This document shows positions 46,375 through 57,056 of a stretch of DNA of 64,000 nt, piece after piece. The stretch's first letter is position 1. Each line of letters opens with the position of its first letter. This stretch comes from Homarus americanus (lineage: Eukaryota; Arthropoda; Malacostraca; Decapoda; Nephropidae): assembly GCF_018991925.1 (NCBI RefSeq), contig NW_024725520.1:665001-729000 (forward strand). Direction: 5' to 3'. Below the pieces are notes generated by a model. That model was not told the DNA's origin and searched no databases. It saw only the letters and a program-made list of their open reading frames with translations. A program made the position numbers and the translations under genes.

Positions 46375-46768
46375 TCTTCTTCTTCCCCTCATCCTTCTCT
46401 TCCTCTCCCCTTCTCTCGGTTCTCTTTCATTTCCTCCATTCTTCTTCTATCGACGTTTGTTACCCCTCCTAATCTTCCTATTCCCCTCTCCTTCCCCCTT
46501 CCTCATCCTCTGCCATCGTTCTTATTCCCCTACTCTTCCTTCCCCTTCATCTTCTCTCATTTTCCTCCTCTTCGTCTCCCCTCATTCTCCTCCTCTCCCT
46601 CTTCCTCATTTTCTTCTTTTCCAGCATTCTTTTTCTCTTCTTCCCGCAACCTCCTCCTCATCTTCCTTCCTTCCTCTCTTCCTCCTACCTATCCTTCTTC
46701 CTCCTCCTCTTCCTTCCTCCCTTCCTCTCTTCCTCCTACCTATCCTTCTTCCTCCTCCTTCATATCAC
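46375..46768. repeat. Pyrimidine-rich tract (CTT/CCT)
   Basis: Nearly 400 bp of C and T with an exact duplicate of about 56 bp in the TTCCTCTCTTCCTCCTACCT region (46669 and 46725). Confidence 0.9.
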
Positions 46769-46822
46769 AGGTATTGTTCAGCTCGACATTAAAAACAAAA
46801 TACCATCTCGTACAAAAGTCAG

Positions 46823-46827
<5 letters not shown>

Positions 46828-46865
<38 letters not shown>

Positions 46866-47045
46866 ACGGTGTACTGGACAATAGAGGATATCATTACTTG
46901 CTTTGTTCTTGTTTTGGTGACCTGCTTTTGGTGACCTAATTTGGGCAATCGATTTTGGTGACCTAATTTTTTGGGCGATTGATTTTCTCGACCTGTTTGT
47001 GCGTTAGAGCAGAAAGGGAGTGATTATCTTCTTGTCTCCTAACGT
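46828..47045. other. (GT)n run and TTTTGGTGACCTAATTT repeats
   Basis: GT run 46828-46863; then three imperfect copies of TTTTGGTGACCTAATTTGGG at 46914-46990. Confidence 0.8.
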
Positions 47046-47430
47046 CCCTCTGTCTCTTTCTCCCTGTCTTTCATTATATCCCTATCTCCCTGTCTCTCCC
47101 TACCTCTTCCTATCTCCCTGTCTCTCCCTATCCAATACCCATCGATTCCTCTTCCCTATATTGCCGCAATATTGATTTCTTCCTCTCTCCTTTTTCCTTC
47201 TCTTCCTCATCCTCTTCCTATCCACCTTTTCCTCCTCTCTCCGTTTTCCTCATCTCTCTGTCCTCCTCCTTCGTTCCCTCTCCTCCTCTCTTCCTTCTTC
47301 GTCCTTGTCCTCTTTCCATCCCCTCCCATTTCATTCTCCCTCCCTACGACCCTTCTCTCCCTCCTTCTCCTCTCTCCCTCCTTTAAACACTCTCCTCCCT
47401 TCCTCTTCCTTCTCCCTCTACTCCCTCCCA
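47046..47430. repeat. Pyrimidine-rich tract
   Basis: CT-rich DNA with CTCCCTGTCTCTCCCTA repeats at 47060-47130 and no fixed period afterwards. Confidence 0.88.
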
Positions 47431-47613
47431 CACGAGATAATTTTTGGGGATTATTAATATAAAAAAATAAACGGATCAGAGAAAAGCATAAAAATTCGAC
47501 CAGTTAATTTTTCTAAATGACGATAAAAATAAAAACAATAAAAATGTTAAATGTTGATGAAGAAATGTCAGAGATTAATGGAAAATGTCAAATTGTGACT
47601 TATTACCATGCTG
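47431..47613. other. AT-rich spacer
   Basis: A-rich single-copy DNA with GATAAAAATAAAAACAATAA. No gene recognised. Confidence 0.5.
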
Positions 47614-47614
47614 T

Positions 47615-47661
<47 letters not shown>
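47614..47661. repeat. (GT)n microsatellite
   Basis: About 22 GT units. Confidence 0.96.
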
Positions 47662-47662
<1 letters not shown>

Positions 47663-47826
47663 AAATACGATAATACATTAGTACTTCTGTAAACACACTA
47701 CGTTTTCTATGTCAACAAGTCTCATATCCTGATTGGTCGGTCTCGTGTGAAACTGATTTATCTATCTTCCTTTTGTTTACTCAACCAATGATGAACTTTG
47801 TGTACTCTTAACGGTCAGCCTGAGGG

Positions 47827-47827
<1 letters not shown>

Positions 47828-47900
<73 letters not shown>

Positions 47901-48090
47901 CGTTATTTTTCTTACATCTATCCATATTTTAGTATCTATCTATCTATCTGTCTTGTCTATCTATCTATACACAGAAGAGAGTGGGGGGAGGGGGAGAAAG
48001 GAGCGAGAGGGAGGGAGGGGATTAGAGGTGGGGGTGAGGGAGTAGGGGAGGAGGTCAAGAGGTAGGGGGGTGAGGGATGGGGGAAGAGGG
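47828..48090. repeat. (CA)n, CTAT and G-rich runs
   Basis: CA run 47828-47900, CTAT units 47930-47970, then purine/G-rich DNA (GGGAGGGGGAGAAAGGAG) to 48090. Confidence 0.92.
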
Positions 48091-48129
48091 GAGGGATCGA
48101 TCATTCGTGCCCTAAAATGGTACTTGGCG

Positions 48130-49008
48130 TGTGTGGTGACTCTCCCTCCCCACCCCGCCTCAGCCCCACCTCAACCCAGCCCCCATCTCCATCTCAACCC
48201 CGCCTAAACCCCGCCTAAACCCCGCCTCAACCCCGCCTCAACCCCATCCCAACCCCGAATCACACCACATCAATCCCACCACGCAATCACCGAAAACCAG
48301 CCACACCCCACCAGAGCCAACCTCTCCCCACCCTCCCGGCCAGCACGCGACATACCAAGCTTTATTACGCCCCTACAAAGCTTTCCGTCCCCTAGTTCCC
48401 TCCACCCACCTCCACCCACATCCTCCACCCACCTCCACCCACATCCTCCACCCACCCCTCCCACCATCCTCCACCCACCTCCCACATCATCCGCCCACCT
48501 CCCACATCCTCCACCCACCTCCCACATCATCCGCCCACCTCCCACATCCTCCATCCACCTCCACACATCCTCCACCACCCACCTACATCCTCCGCCCACC
48601 ACCCATCCTCCACCCACCTCCACCCACATCCCTCCACCACCACCTCCCACATCCTCGCCACCACCCACATCCTCCACCCACCTCCACCCACATCCCTCCC
48701 ACCCACCACCTCCCACATCCTCCGCCCACCACCCATCCCTCCACCCACCTCCACCCACATCCTCCATCCACCCCTCCACATCCTCCACCACCCACCTACC
48801 ACATCCTCCGCCCTCCCACATCCTCCATCCACCTCCACACATCCTCCACCACCCTGCCCACATCCTCCGCCCACCACCCATCCTCCACCACCTCCACCCA
48901 CATCCTCCACCCACCACCTCCCACATCCTCCGCCCACCACCCACATCCTCCACCCACCTCTACCCATCCTCCACCCACCTCCACCCACATACTCCACCCA
49001 CATCAACA
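48130..49008. repeat. C-rich minisatellites, CACCCACCTCCACCCACATCCT type
   Basis: 48180-48250 repeats a 12-bp unit AACCCCGCCTCA. After a 130-bp single-copy gap, 48405-49008 repeats CCTCCACCCACCTCCCACAT with 15-24-bp steps. Gly/Trp/Val minus frames are artefacts. Confidence 0.93.
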
Positions 49009-49061
49009 TACATACAGACAAACAGACAGAAAGGCTGATAGAGATTTAGAAAGCTATAAAC

Positions 49062-49062
<1 letters not shown>

Positions 49063-49140
<78 letters not shown>
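49063..49140. repeat. (CA)n microsatellite
   Basis: About 38 CA units. Confidence 0.97.
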
Positions 49141-49141
<1 letters not shown>

Positions 49142-49231
49142 CAAATTAGAAATAAATAATGATAGAAATAATGAATAATAATTTTTATTAAGAACAATTA
49201 AACTGGCAGGAGAAGGGAGAGACAGAGACGA

Positions 49232-49289
<58 letters not shown>

Positions 49290-49586
49290 TCAGATAAAGA
49301 GAGACAGAGAGACGAGGAGTTGTAAGAACAGAGAGGTAATTAGATAAAGAGAGAGACAGAGAGAGAGAGAGTGACAAAGAAGCAGAAAGATACACAGAGG
49401 AAAAGAAAATTTGAAGGAGATGGAAAGACAGACAGAGATAGAGACAGAGAGATAGACACATATGCATAAAGAAAATAAAGAAAGTTTGAGATAGAGAAAG
49501 AGAGATATATCTTTTCAGTCAGTGAGACAAACAATCAATATAGACACGAGATTTGGGTCAAGTGGAGACGAGAGACACTGACTAGG
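49141..49586. repeat. GA-rich degenerate tract
   Basis: After 70 bp of AT-rich DNA, GAGAGACAGAGAGA words fill 49215-49510, including a pure GA run at 49237-49286 and two copies of a block ending GATAATCAGATAAAGAGA. No gene recognised. Confidence 0.85.
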
Positions 49587-50110
49587 AGAACAGGGAGTGG
49601 GGAGAATCAGCCAGGAGAACAGGGAGTGGGGAGAATCAGCCAGGAGAACAGGGAGTGGGGAAAATCAACCAGGAGGACAGGGAGTGGGGAGAACCAGCCA
49701 GGAGGACAGGGGTGGGAAAATCAACCAGGAGAACAGGGGTGGGGAGAATCAACCAGGAGAGCAGGGGAGTGGGGAGAACCAACCAGGAGGACAGGAGTGG
49801 GGAGAATCAACCAGGAGGAACAGGGGTGGGAGAATCAACCAGGAGGAGCAGGGAGTGGGGATAACCAGGAGAACAGGGGTGGGAGAATTAACCAGGAGGA
49901 GCAGGGAGTGGGAGGAGCCAGGAGGAGCAGGGGTGGGAGAACCAACCAGGAGGACAGGGGTGGGGAGAATCAACCAGGAGAACAGGGATGGGGAGAATCA
50001 ACCAGCAGGACGGGGAGTGGGAGAATCAACCAGGAGAACAGGGAATGGGGAGAATCAACCAGGAGAACAGGGAATGGGGAGAATCAACCAGCAGGACAGG
50101 GAGTGGGGTG
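49587..50110. repeat. 30-bp minisatellite, about 18 copies
   Basis: The unit has core GGAGAATCAACCAGGAGAAC followed by AGGGAGTGGG, 27-31 bp. Plus frames are open through the array and on into the next pyrimidine tract (391 codons), an artefact. Confidence 0.96.
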
Positions 50111-50144
50111 TCTCTCTCTATTTCCAGTTATTTTACCTTGACAG

Positions 50145-50742
50145 ACAGACAGAAAGAGACAGACGAAGCGAAAACAATCTTCTTCTCCCTCGTTATACAT
50201 TTCCCTCCTCCTCCTCCTCCTCTTCTTCTCTCCTCTTCTTCTTCTTCTTCTTCTTCTTCCCTCTTCCTGTTCTTCTTCCTCCTTCCCCTTCTTTTCTTCT
50301 TCCTCCCTCTTCTTCTCTCCTCCTCTTTTTTTTTTTTTTCTCTTCTTCTCTCCTTTTTCTTCTTCCTCTCTTTTTTTTCTTCCTCCTCCTCTTCTTCCTC
50401 CTCCTCCTCCTTCTCCTCTTTCCTCTCTTTTTCTTCTTCCTCTTCTCCTCCTCCTTTCTTCCTCCTCCTCCTCCTTCTCCTCCTCTTCCTTCTCTCTTTC
50501 TTCTTCTCTTCTTCCCTCCTCTTTTTCTTCTCCTCCTCCTTTCTTCTCCTCCTCCTCCTTCCTCCTCTTCCTCTTCTTTTCTTTTCTCTTTCCCTCCTCT
50601 TTTTTTTCCCTCCTCCTCTTCCTCCCTCCTCCCTCCTTCTCCTCCTCCTCCTCCTCCTCCTCCTCCTCTCCTCCCTCCTCCTCCTCCTCTCTCTCCTCCT
50701 CTCCTCCTCCTCCTCCTCCTCCTCTTCTTCTCTCCTCCTCTT
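50145..50742. repeat. Pyrimidine tract of CTT and CCT triplets, 600 bp
   Basis: Almost pure C and T, mixing TTCTTC, CTCCTC and CCCTCC blocks. Confidence 0.95.
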
Positions 50743-50812
50743 GGGTATATGCAATGTGTTCCGTGCGTTTAAAAGCTATTCCAACATTGTTAAGTAATAC
50801 GCGATAACCACC

Positions 50813-50840
50813 AGGGTGTGTGTGTGTGTGTGTGTGTGTG

Positions 50841-50880
<40 letters not shown>

Positions 50881-50905
50881 GAGTGTGTGTGTGTGTGTGT
50901 GTTTC
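50813..50905. repeat. (GT)n microsatellite
   Basis: Three GT blocks separated by TTAG and TTGA. Confidence 0.96.
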
Positions 50906-50939
50906 ATGGAATAAATCTCTTATAACTTCTGAAACAATG

Positions 50940-50942
50940 GAG

Positions 50943-50981
<39 letters not shown>

Positions 50982-51672
50982 AACGGAGAAAAGAGACAGA
51001 GAGATATAAAGAAAGAATGAAATTGAGACAGTGGAAGGGAGAGACAAAGAGATAGAGAAAGAGGGAGATAGAGACACAGAGAAAGAGGGAGATAGAGAGA
51101 CAGAGATGTTTACAGAGATCGTATCCCTTACTGAAGATGGATGGTTTGGTGACCCGTTTGCCCGCTGGGCGGGAGGGAGTGGGGAGGGTGAGAGGGAGGG
51201 TGAGAGGGATGAAGGAAGTGGAAGGGAGGGATTGGGACGAGGAAAGGGAGAGAGGGAGATTAGATATGGAAGGTGAGGGAGGGAGGGACTGGAACAAAGG
51301 GAGGGTAAGGTGAGGGAGAAGGTAAACAAATAAGTGAGGGAGGTAGAGAAAAAAGTGAGGGAGGAAGAGAAAAAAGTGAGGGAGAAAAAGTGAAGGAGGA
51401 AGAGAAAAAAGTGAGGGAGGATAGAGAAAAAAGTGAGGAGGAAGAGAAAAAGAGGAGGTAGAGAAAAAGTGGGGAGGAAGAGAAAAAGTGGGGAGGTAGA
51501 GAAAAAGTGAGGGAGGAAGAGAAAAAAGTGAGGGAGGTAGAGAAAAAAGTGAGGGAGGAAGAGAAAAAAGTGAGGAGGAAGAGAAAAAGTGAGGGAGGTA
51601 GAGAAAAAAGTGGGGAGGTAGAAAAAAGTGAGGGAGGTAGAGAAAAAAGTGAGGGAGGTAGGGAAATTTGAT
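50940..51672. repeat. GA-rich tract and 21-bp minisatellite
   Basis: 50940-51110 is GA-rich. About 70 bp of single-copy DNA follows (51110-51180), then GGGAGGGTGAGA words. 51300-51672 repeats GTGAGGGAGGTAGAGAAAAAA with losses of GTA or GGA. Confidence 0.92.
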
Positions 51673-51949
51673 AAATAGACCCAAACTTGACGGAGCTAGT
51701 GAGGTGATGGTGGGAAATAGTGAGGGAGGGAAGGAGAGCTGATAGTGAGGGAGGAGGGAGAGGTGATGGAGAGAGAGGGAGAGAGAGAGACAGGGAGTGA
51801 GAGAAACATTGGTAGTCTCACTATCTCGACAATGAGTGAGTCTTTCTTCTGTGTATTGATTCCACAGTTAGATGAACGACTACTGATTGCTATCTGTGGG
51901 TCGGAGGAGAGGCACATGAATGTCTCCTGGGATTGTCTCACCTAGGGGG
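51673..51949. other. Spacer with a weak exon candidate
   Basis: After GA-rich DNA, an acceptor-like CTTCTGTGTATTGATTCCACAG ends at about 51868. The open frame that follows reads LDERLLIAICGSEERHMNVS and stops at TAG near 51944. It could be a small terminal exon or chance. No family recognised. Confidence 0.25.
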
Positions 51950-53185
51950 GGTGAGATAGTGAGGGGATGGTGAGATAGTGAGGGGTGATGGTGAGAGATA
52001 GTGAGGGGTGATGGTGAGAGATAGTGAGGGGTGATGGTGAGATAGTGAGGGGTGAGGTGAGATAGGGAGTAGTGATGGTGAGATAAGAGTAGTGATGGTG
52101 AGATAGGAGGATGATGGTGAGATAGTGAGGGGTGATGGTGAGAGATAGTGAGGGGTGATGGTGAGATAGGGAGTAGGATGTTGGAGAGATGTGAGGTGGA
52201 TGGTGAGAGATAGTGAGGGTGATGGTGGAGATAGTGGGGGTGATGGTGAGATGGTGGTGTGATGGGAGGGATAGTGATGGTGAGAGATAGTGAGGGGTGA
52301 TGGTGAGATAGTGAGGTGATGGGAGATAGTGAGGGGTGATGGGAGATAGGAGTAGGATGGTGAGATAGTGAGGGGTGGGAGATAGTGAGGGGGTGTGGGA
52401 GATGTGAGGGGTGATGGTGATAGTGAGGGGTGATGGTGAGATAGTGAGGGTGATGGTGAGAGATAGGGAGAGGATGGTGAGAGATAGTGAGGGTGATGGT
52501 GAGATAGTGAGGGGTGATGGTGAGATGGTGAGGGTGATGGTGAGGAGATGGTGAGTGATGGTGAGATAGGAGGGTGATGGAGAGATGGAGAGTGATGGGA
52601 GGGGGAGATAGTGAGGGTGATGGTGAGATAGTGAGGGGTGATGGTGAGAGATAGGTGAGGGGTGATGGTGAGATAGAGTAGTGATGGGAGAGATAGTGAG
52701 GGGGTGATGGTGAGATAGTGAGGGGTGTGATGGTGAGATAGTGAGTAGTGATGGTGAGAGATAGTGGGGGGTGATGGTGAGATAGTGAGGGGTGATGTGG
52801 AGATGGGGGTGGGTGGGAGTGATGGTGAGATGTGGGGGTGATGGTGATAGTGAGGGGTGATGGTGAGATAGTGAGTAGTGAGGGAGATAGTGAGGGTGAT
52901 GGTGGGATGTGAGGGTGATGGTGAGATAGTGAGGGGTGATGTGAGAGATAGTGAGGTGATGGTGAGATAGTGAGGTGATGGTGGATAGGGAGTAGTGATG
53001 GTGAGAGATAGTGAGGGTGATGGTGAGATAGTGAGGGTGATGGTGAGATGGTGAGGGGATATGAGTGGGATGGTGAGAGATAGTGAGGGGTGATGGTGAG
53101 ATAGGGAGTAGTGATGTTGAGAGATAGGGAGTAGTGATGGGTGATGGTGAGAGATAGTGAGTAGTGATGGAGAGATAGTGAGGGA
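51950..53185. repeat. 21-bp minisatellite, about 1.2 kb
   Basis: Repeats of GATAGTGAGGGGTGATGGTGA with alternate GAGATAGGGAGTAGTGATGG units. Many one- to four-base deletions shift the frame, so neither strand has a long open frame. Confidence 0.95.
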
Positions 53186-53456
53186 GAGAGGGAGGAGTGA
53201 TGGTGAAAAAGTGATGGGAATTAAAGATGAGAGAGAAGGAGATGGAGGAAGGAGGATAAAAGTTACATTTTATTGATTAAAAAATTAATAATAATTACTG
53301 ATAAAGGAAACCTGAACAGAAAACGGAAAGGTGCTCTCTCTCTCTCTCTCCTTCATAGATGCACACATCATCGCCAGGTCTATAAGTGCGTACTTCAGAG
53401 CACATCTTTCTGGGTGTTCCTCAGAGCACATCTCTCAGCCGTGTGTGTCCCAAGTT
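53186..53456. other. Single-copy spacer with short CT run
   Basis: No gene recognised. CAGAGCACATCTTTCTGGGTGTTCC is half-repeated as CAGAGCACATCTCTCAGCC. Confidence 0.5.
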
Positions 53457-53459
53457 CAG

Positions 53460-53645
53460 CCAATAAACGATCTTCCTTCGCCAAGAGCTCCACCAATCAT
53501 CGGTTAGTATTTACTCGGGATATTCAGTGAGCGTCAATGTGTTGGCGACGCTCGTCCAATCAGCGTTAAGTATTTGTTCAAGAAGCCCTGCATTATCTTG
53601 GCGGCTCTTTGTGACTGGTTGAACTTACGACGGGTTACCCAATCA
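53460..53645. promoter_or_regulatory. Four CCAAT boxes in a diverged repeat
   Basis: CCAAT occurs at 53460, 53493, 53556 and 53639, the last three as CCAATCA. After each of those three the sequence resembles GCGTTAAGTATTTGTT, so they belong to an old repeat of about 60-80 bp. The 13-mer GCTCCACCAATCA (53487-53499) is shared with 63710-63722. NF-Y is the usual CCAAT binder. No TATA box was identified. Confidence 0.35.
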
Positions 53646-53684
53646 TCAATGCGGTATTTGTTTCTTGAAGTGATTATGCACCCA

Positions 53685-53800
53685 CACTCATCATACCCAC
53701 ACTATCGCTTACGCACCCACACACTCATCACGTCCACCATCATAACGCCCACACACTCATCACGCCCACACACTCATCACGCCCACACACTCATCACGCC
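53685..53800. repeat. 18-bp minisatellite
   Basis: Five copies of CACACACTCATCACGCCC with two diverged leading copies. Confidence 0.93.
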
Positions 53801-53957
53801 ATTGAGTGACAGAAGGACGTATGATCAGGTGAAGTGACCTTATAGAGCTGAACTTTTTTCTTCTCAGGTGAACCCAAACATTTGCTCACCTGCCTAATGC
53901 CTTTAATTTGCACCTGCAATACCTGGAGTACTTAAAAGGCACCTGAGGACAACACAA

Positions 53958-54545
53958 ATGACATGTGAGAGTGTGGGAGAGAGGGGTGTGTGGGAGAGTG
54001 GGAGAGGGGTGTGTTGGAGAAGGTGTGTGGGAGAGTGTGTTGAGAGAGGGTGTGTTGGAGGAAGGTGTGGGAGAGGTGTTGAGAGGGGTGTTGGGAGATG
54101 GTGGAGAGAGGGGTGTGTTGGGAGAGGTGTTGGGAGAGGGGTGTGTTGGGAGAGGGGTGTGTGGGAGTGTGTTGGGAGAGGGGTGTGTGGAGAGTGTGTT
54201 GGGAGAGGGGGGAGAGTGTAATGGGAGAGGGGTGTGTGAGTGTGTTGGAAAGGGGTGTGTGGGGAGAGGTTGGGAGAGGGGTGTGTGGGAGAGGGGTGTT
54301 GGGAGAGGGGTGTGTTGGGAGAGGGGTGTGTGGGAGAGTGTTGGGAGTGTGTTGGGAGGAGGAGTGTATGGAGTGTGTTGGGAGAGGGGGGTGTGGGGGA
54401 GAGGGGTGTGTGGGGGAGAGTGTGTTGGAAGAGGGGTGTGTGGGAGGAGTGTGTTTGGGAGAAGGGGTGTGGGAGAGGTGTTGGAAGAGGTGGTGGGAGA
54501 GGGTGTGTGAGAGTGTGTTGGAAGATGGGAGGTGTGAGTGCAAGT
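53958..54545. repeat. 16-bp G-rich minisatellite
   Basis: Repeats of GGAGAGGGGTGTGTTG and GGGAGAGTGTGTTGGG. G runs of three to four occur every 6-10 bp on the plus strand. Long frames on both strands are artefacts. Confidence 0.94.
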
Positions 54546-54603
54546 GAGAGCGTAGGAGCTACCACACAATATACTGTCAATAGTTCTTGTTAACACTACT
54601 GAA

Positions 54604-54857
54604 TGTTGAACCTCACCCCACCCTGCCCCACCCTACCCTGCCCCACCCTTACCCCTGCCCCACCCCACCCCTACCTCTCACCGACCTGCCCCCACCTACC
54701 CCTACCTCACTGCCCTGCCTCACCCCGCCCAACACAGCCTGCACCCCTGGCCTCCCTCACCCTGCCCTTCTCACACCCCACCCTCTATTCGTCCACCTGC
54801 CAATTCCTGCCTGCCCACCTTACCTCCCCCGCCCCACCCTAACCAACCCGACACAAA

Positions 54858-54923
<66 letters not shown>
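54604..54923. repeat. C-rich CCCCACCCTACC repeats and (CA)n
   Basis: CCCCACCCTACCCTGCC words decay over 54604-54850, followed by a CA run at 54857-54923. Confidence 0.9.
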
Positions 54924-55039
54924 GTCATACCCTCACAACAGTCACTAAGAGCATATGACTGTGCATCTGTCTGCCCTAAAACATTGTCTGTCCCATCCGT
55001 CTGCCCCACCACAGCTTTAAATACGTCCGAGAACTATAG

Positions 55040-55078
<39 letters not shown>

Positions 55079-55330
55079 TGGTTGGTAGACGGAGGGAGAA
55101 ACAGTTTGGGACAGAAAGAGACAAGAGAATGATACCCACGGGAGGACAGAAAAGAAGGAGAAAGAGACGAGAGACAGACATATCTCCTCAAGGTTACAAA
55201 CATAAAGAGAGACAGAGACACTGAAAGACAAACCATATCTCCACAGACTTTTAGAGAGACGAAGAGACAGAGAGTAAAAATGGAGAAATACCATAGAGAT
55301 AAATCTATCTCAATCAAAGAGATATAATTT
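54924..55330. other. Spacer with (GA)n and GA-rich DNA
   Basis: Single-copy to 55040, GA run 55041-55077, then GAGACAGAGA-rich DNA to 55330. No gene recognised. Confidence 0.6.
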
Positions 55331-55613
55331 TTGGGGAGGGGGACTTTTTATGCTTTCACGTGAAGAGACAAGGAGAGACCCGTGAGAGACAATAGGTATA
55401 CAAACTGTGTGTACATCTGGATACACAAGGTCTCTTTTAAGGAGAGTTTGAGATGCTCAGCGTTGAGACTCTTCCCTTGCCCACAAAATCTCTCTCTCTT
55501 CTTCTCTCTCTGAATATGACGATGCAGTAAATTTCTTCCACAAAACGAATTTCTAACCCGTTTTGCTGCTGATTTTTTCGCCTGATAATCTGTGAACATT
55601 TAGGTGAACCATA

Positions 55614-55653
<40 letters not shown>

Positions 55654-55844
55654 CGACTTTCTCGTTCTTTTCTTCCTGGTTCCCTCCACTTCCCATCTTT
55701 CTTATGCAAGTAATGGTTTTTTATTTCATTCCTTTCATCCAGTGTGATAGATCTGCCTCTCTCTCTCTCTCTCTCTCTCCACATGACGAACTTTGTGTGT
55801 GTGTGTGTGTGTGTTTTAAGTAGACGGATCAGGTAAGTGAGGAA
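55331..55844. other. Single-copy DNA with GT and CT runs
   Basis: Open frames below 115 codons on the minus strand, none recognised. GT run 55615-55651, CT run 55757-55781, GT run 55795-55814. Confidence 0.55.
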
Positions 55845-55990
55845 AGGAAGTGGTATTAGAGGGGAGAGGAAGGGATGAGAGAGGAGGGAAAGGAATGTGA
55901 GCGAGGGAAGGAGGGAGGGGTTATGGAGGAAGGAAGGAATGGGAGGGATGAGGGGAGGGAGGGAAGGGGGTAAGGGAGGGAGGGGAAGCC
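55845..55990. repeat. Purine-rich GGGAGGAAGG tract
   Basis: G/A-rich DNA on the plus strand with no clear period. Confidence 0.85.
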
Positions 55991-56039
55991 GCCATCTTCA
56001 CAACAAAGGTTTGGAAGCTTCACGGCCACCGACGTTCTT

Positions 56040-56480
56040 TTGTCCAAGAAGAGAGAGAGTCGCTTCAGTAAGGTATTTGATTCCCTTCACTCAGCGTTAA
56101 GTTGTGGCGGCGGTCAGGAGAACGAGATAAGGAGTTGGATCGCTCTTGTATATTTTGCTCTACATTGTGTTATTATTCTTCTAGATTGAATCATAAAACA
56201 GCTGTGAAAAGGCTGTCTATAAGGTATTGGATCCTACTGGTTGTATCTAACTTATAGTGCCGTTATAATCCCATAGAGATTTGGATTTCTCATATCGGAG
56301 TCTTTAAATCGTGGTCGGCAGCCTAGAGGGTCGAGATAAAAGTGTTGGATGAATTTTATGCAGAAGACTCGATGCTTCATTGTTTATTTACTCGCAATAG
56401 ATGTTTGTGAGGCGGACTCAAGGTGTTGGATATATTGTGTACATTAATCTGATGCTTCATTGTTTCCTTCTTCCTAAAAC
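56040..56480. repeat. Strongly diverged repeat around AAGGTGTTGGAT
   Basis: TAAGGTATTTGAT, TAAGGAGTTGGAT, TAAGGTATTGGAT, AAAGTGTTGGAT and AAGGTGTTGGAT recur. The last two are each followed by GATGCTTCATTGTTT. This looks like an old tandem repeat with units of about 60-100 bp. It is not simple sequence. Confidence 0.6.
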
Positions 56481-56559
56481 CCTATTGTCTTTGTAATCAA
56501 CATATATTATTTTATTTTTTATGCTGGAAGAAACTACATGTACTACATTAATTATGGGG

Positions 56560-56873
56560 TTTAATATCAACACCACCCTCACTACCACCATCACTAACCT
56601 CACTACCACCATCCCTCACTACCACCATCACTCACCCCTCACTACCACCACCACAACATACCACACCACCACCACCACTACCACCACCACCACCACCACC
56701 ACCACTACCACTCACCACTCACCCCTCACTACCACCACCACTACCCTCACTACCACCACCACCACTACCCCTCACTACCACCACCTCACCACAATCTCAC
56801 TACCACCACCTCACCACACCCCTCACTACTCACTACCCACTACCCTCACTACCACCACCACTACCACCGACTG
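56560..56873. repeat. (CCA)n / ACC trinucleotide tract
   Basis: CAC/ACC triplets with CTCACTACCACC blocks, similar in composition to 20911-21520. Confidence 0.95.
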
Positions 56874-57056
56874 ACACAGAATAGCTCCCCCTCACCCCAC
56901 ACCTTGTAGCACCGACCCCTCACCGTCCACCCCCTCATACACAGTAACACCCTCACCCCACACCTTGCGGGAACTAGTGACCTGAATTTCACTCTGAGGT
57001 CGTCCACGTCTGGTGACTCTCTCTTCCTCTTCTTTTTTTTTCTCTCTCTGTTTAAA
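56874..57056. other. Short spacer
   Basis: CACCCTCACCCCACACCTTG occurs twice in near-identical form (56892 and 56951). The rest is single-copy. Confidence 0.55.

Noticed and set aside
51869..51946. Terminal exon LDERLLIAICGS...
   Set aside because: Acceptor is moderate, length is short, no upstream exon in phase was found and the frame is easily reached by chance; kept only as a note in the feature list.
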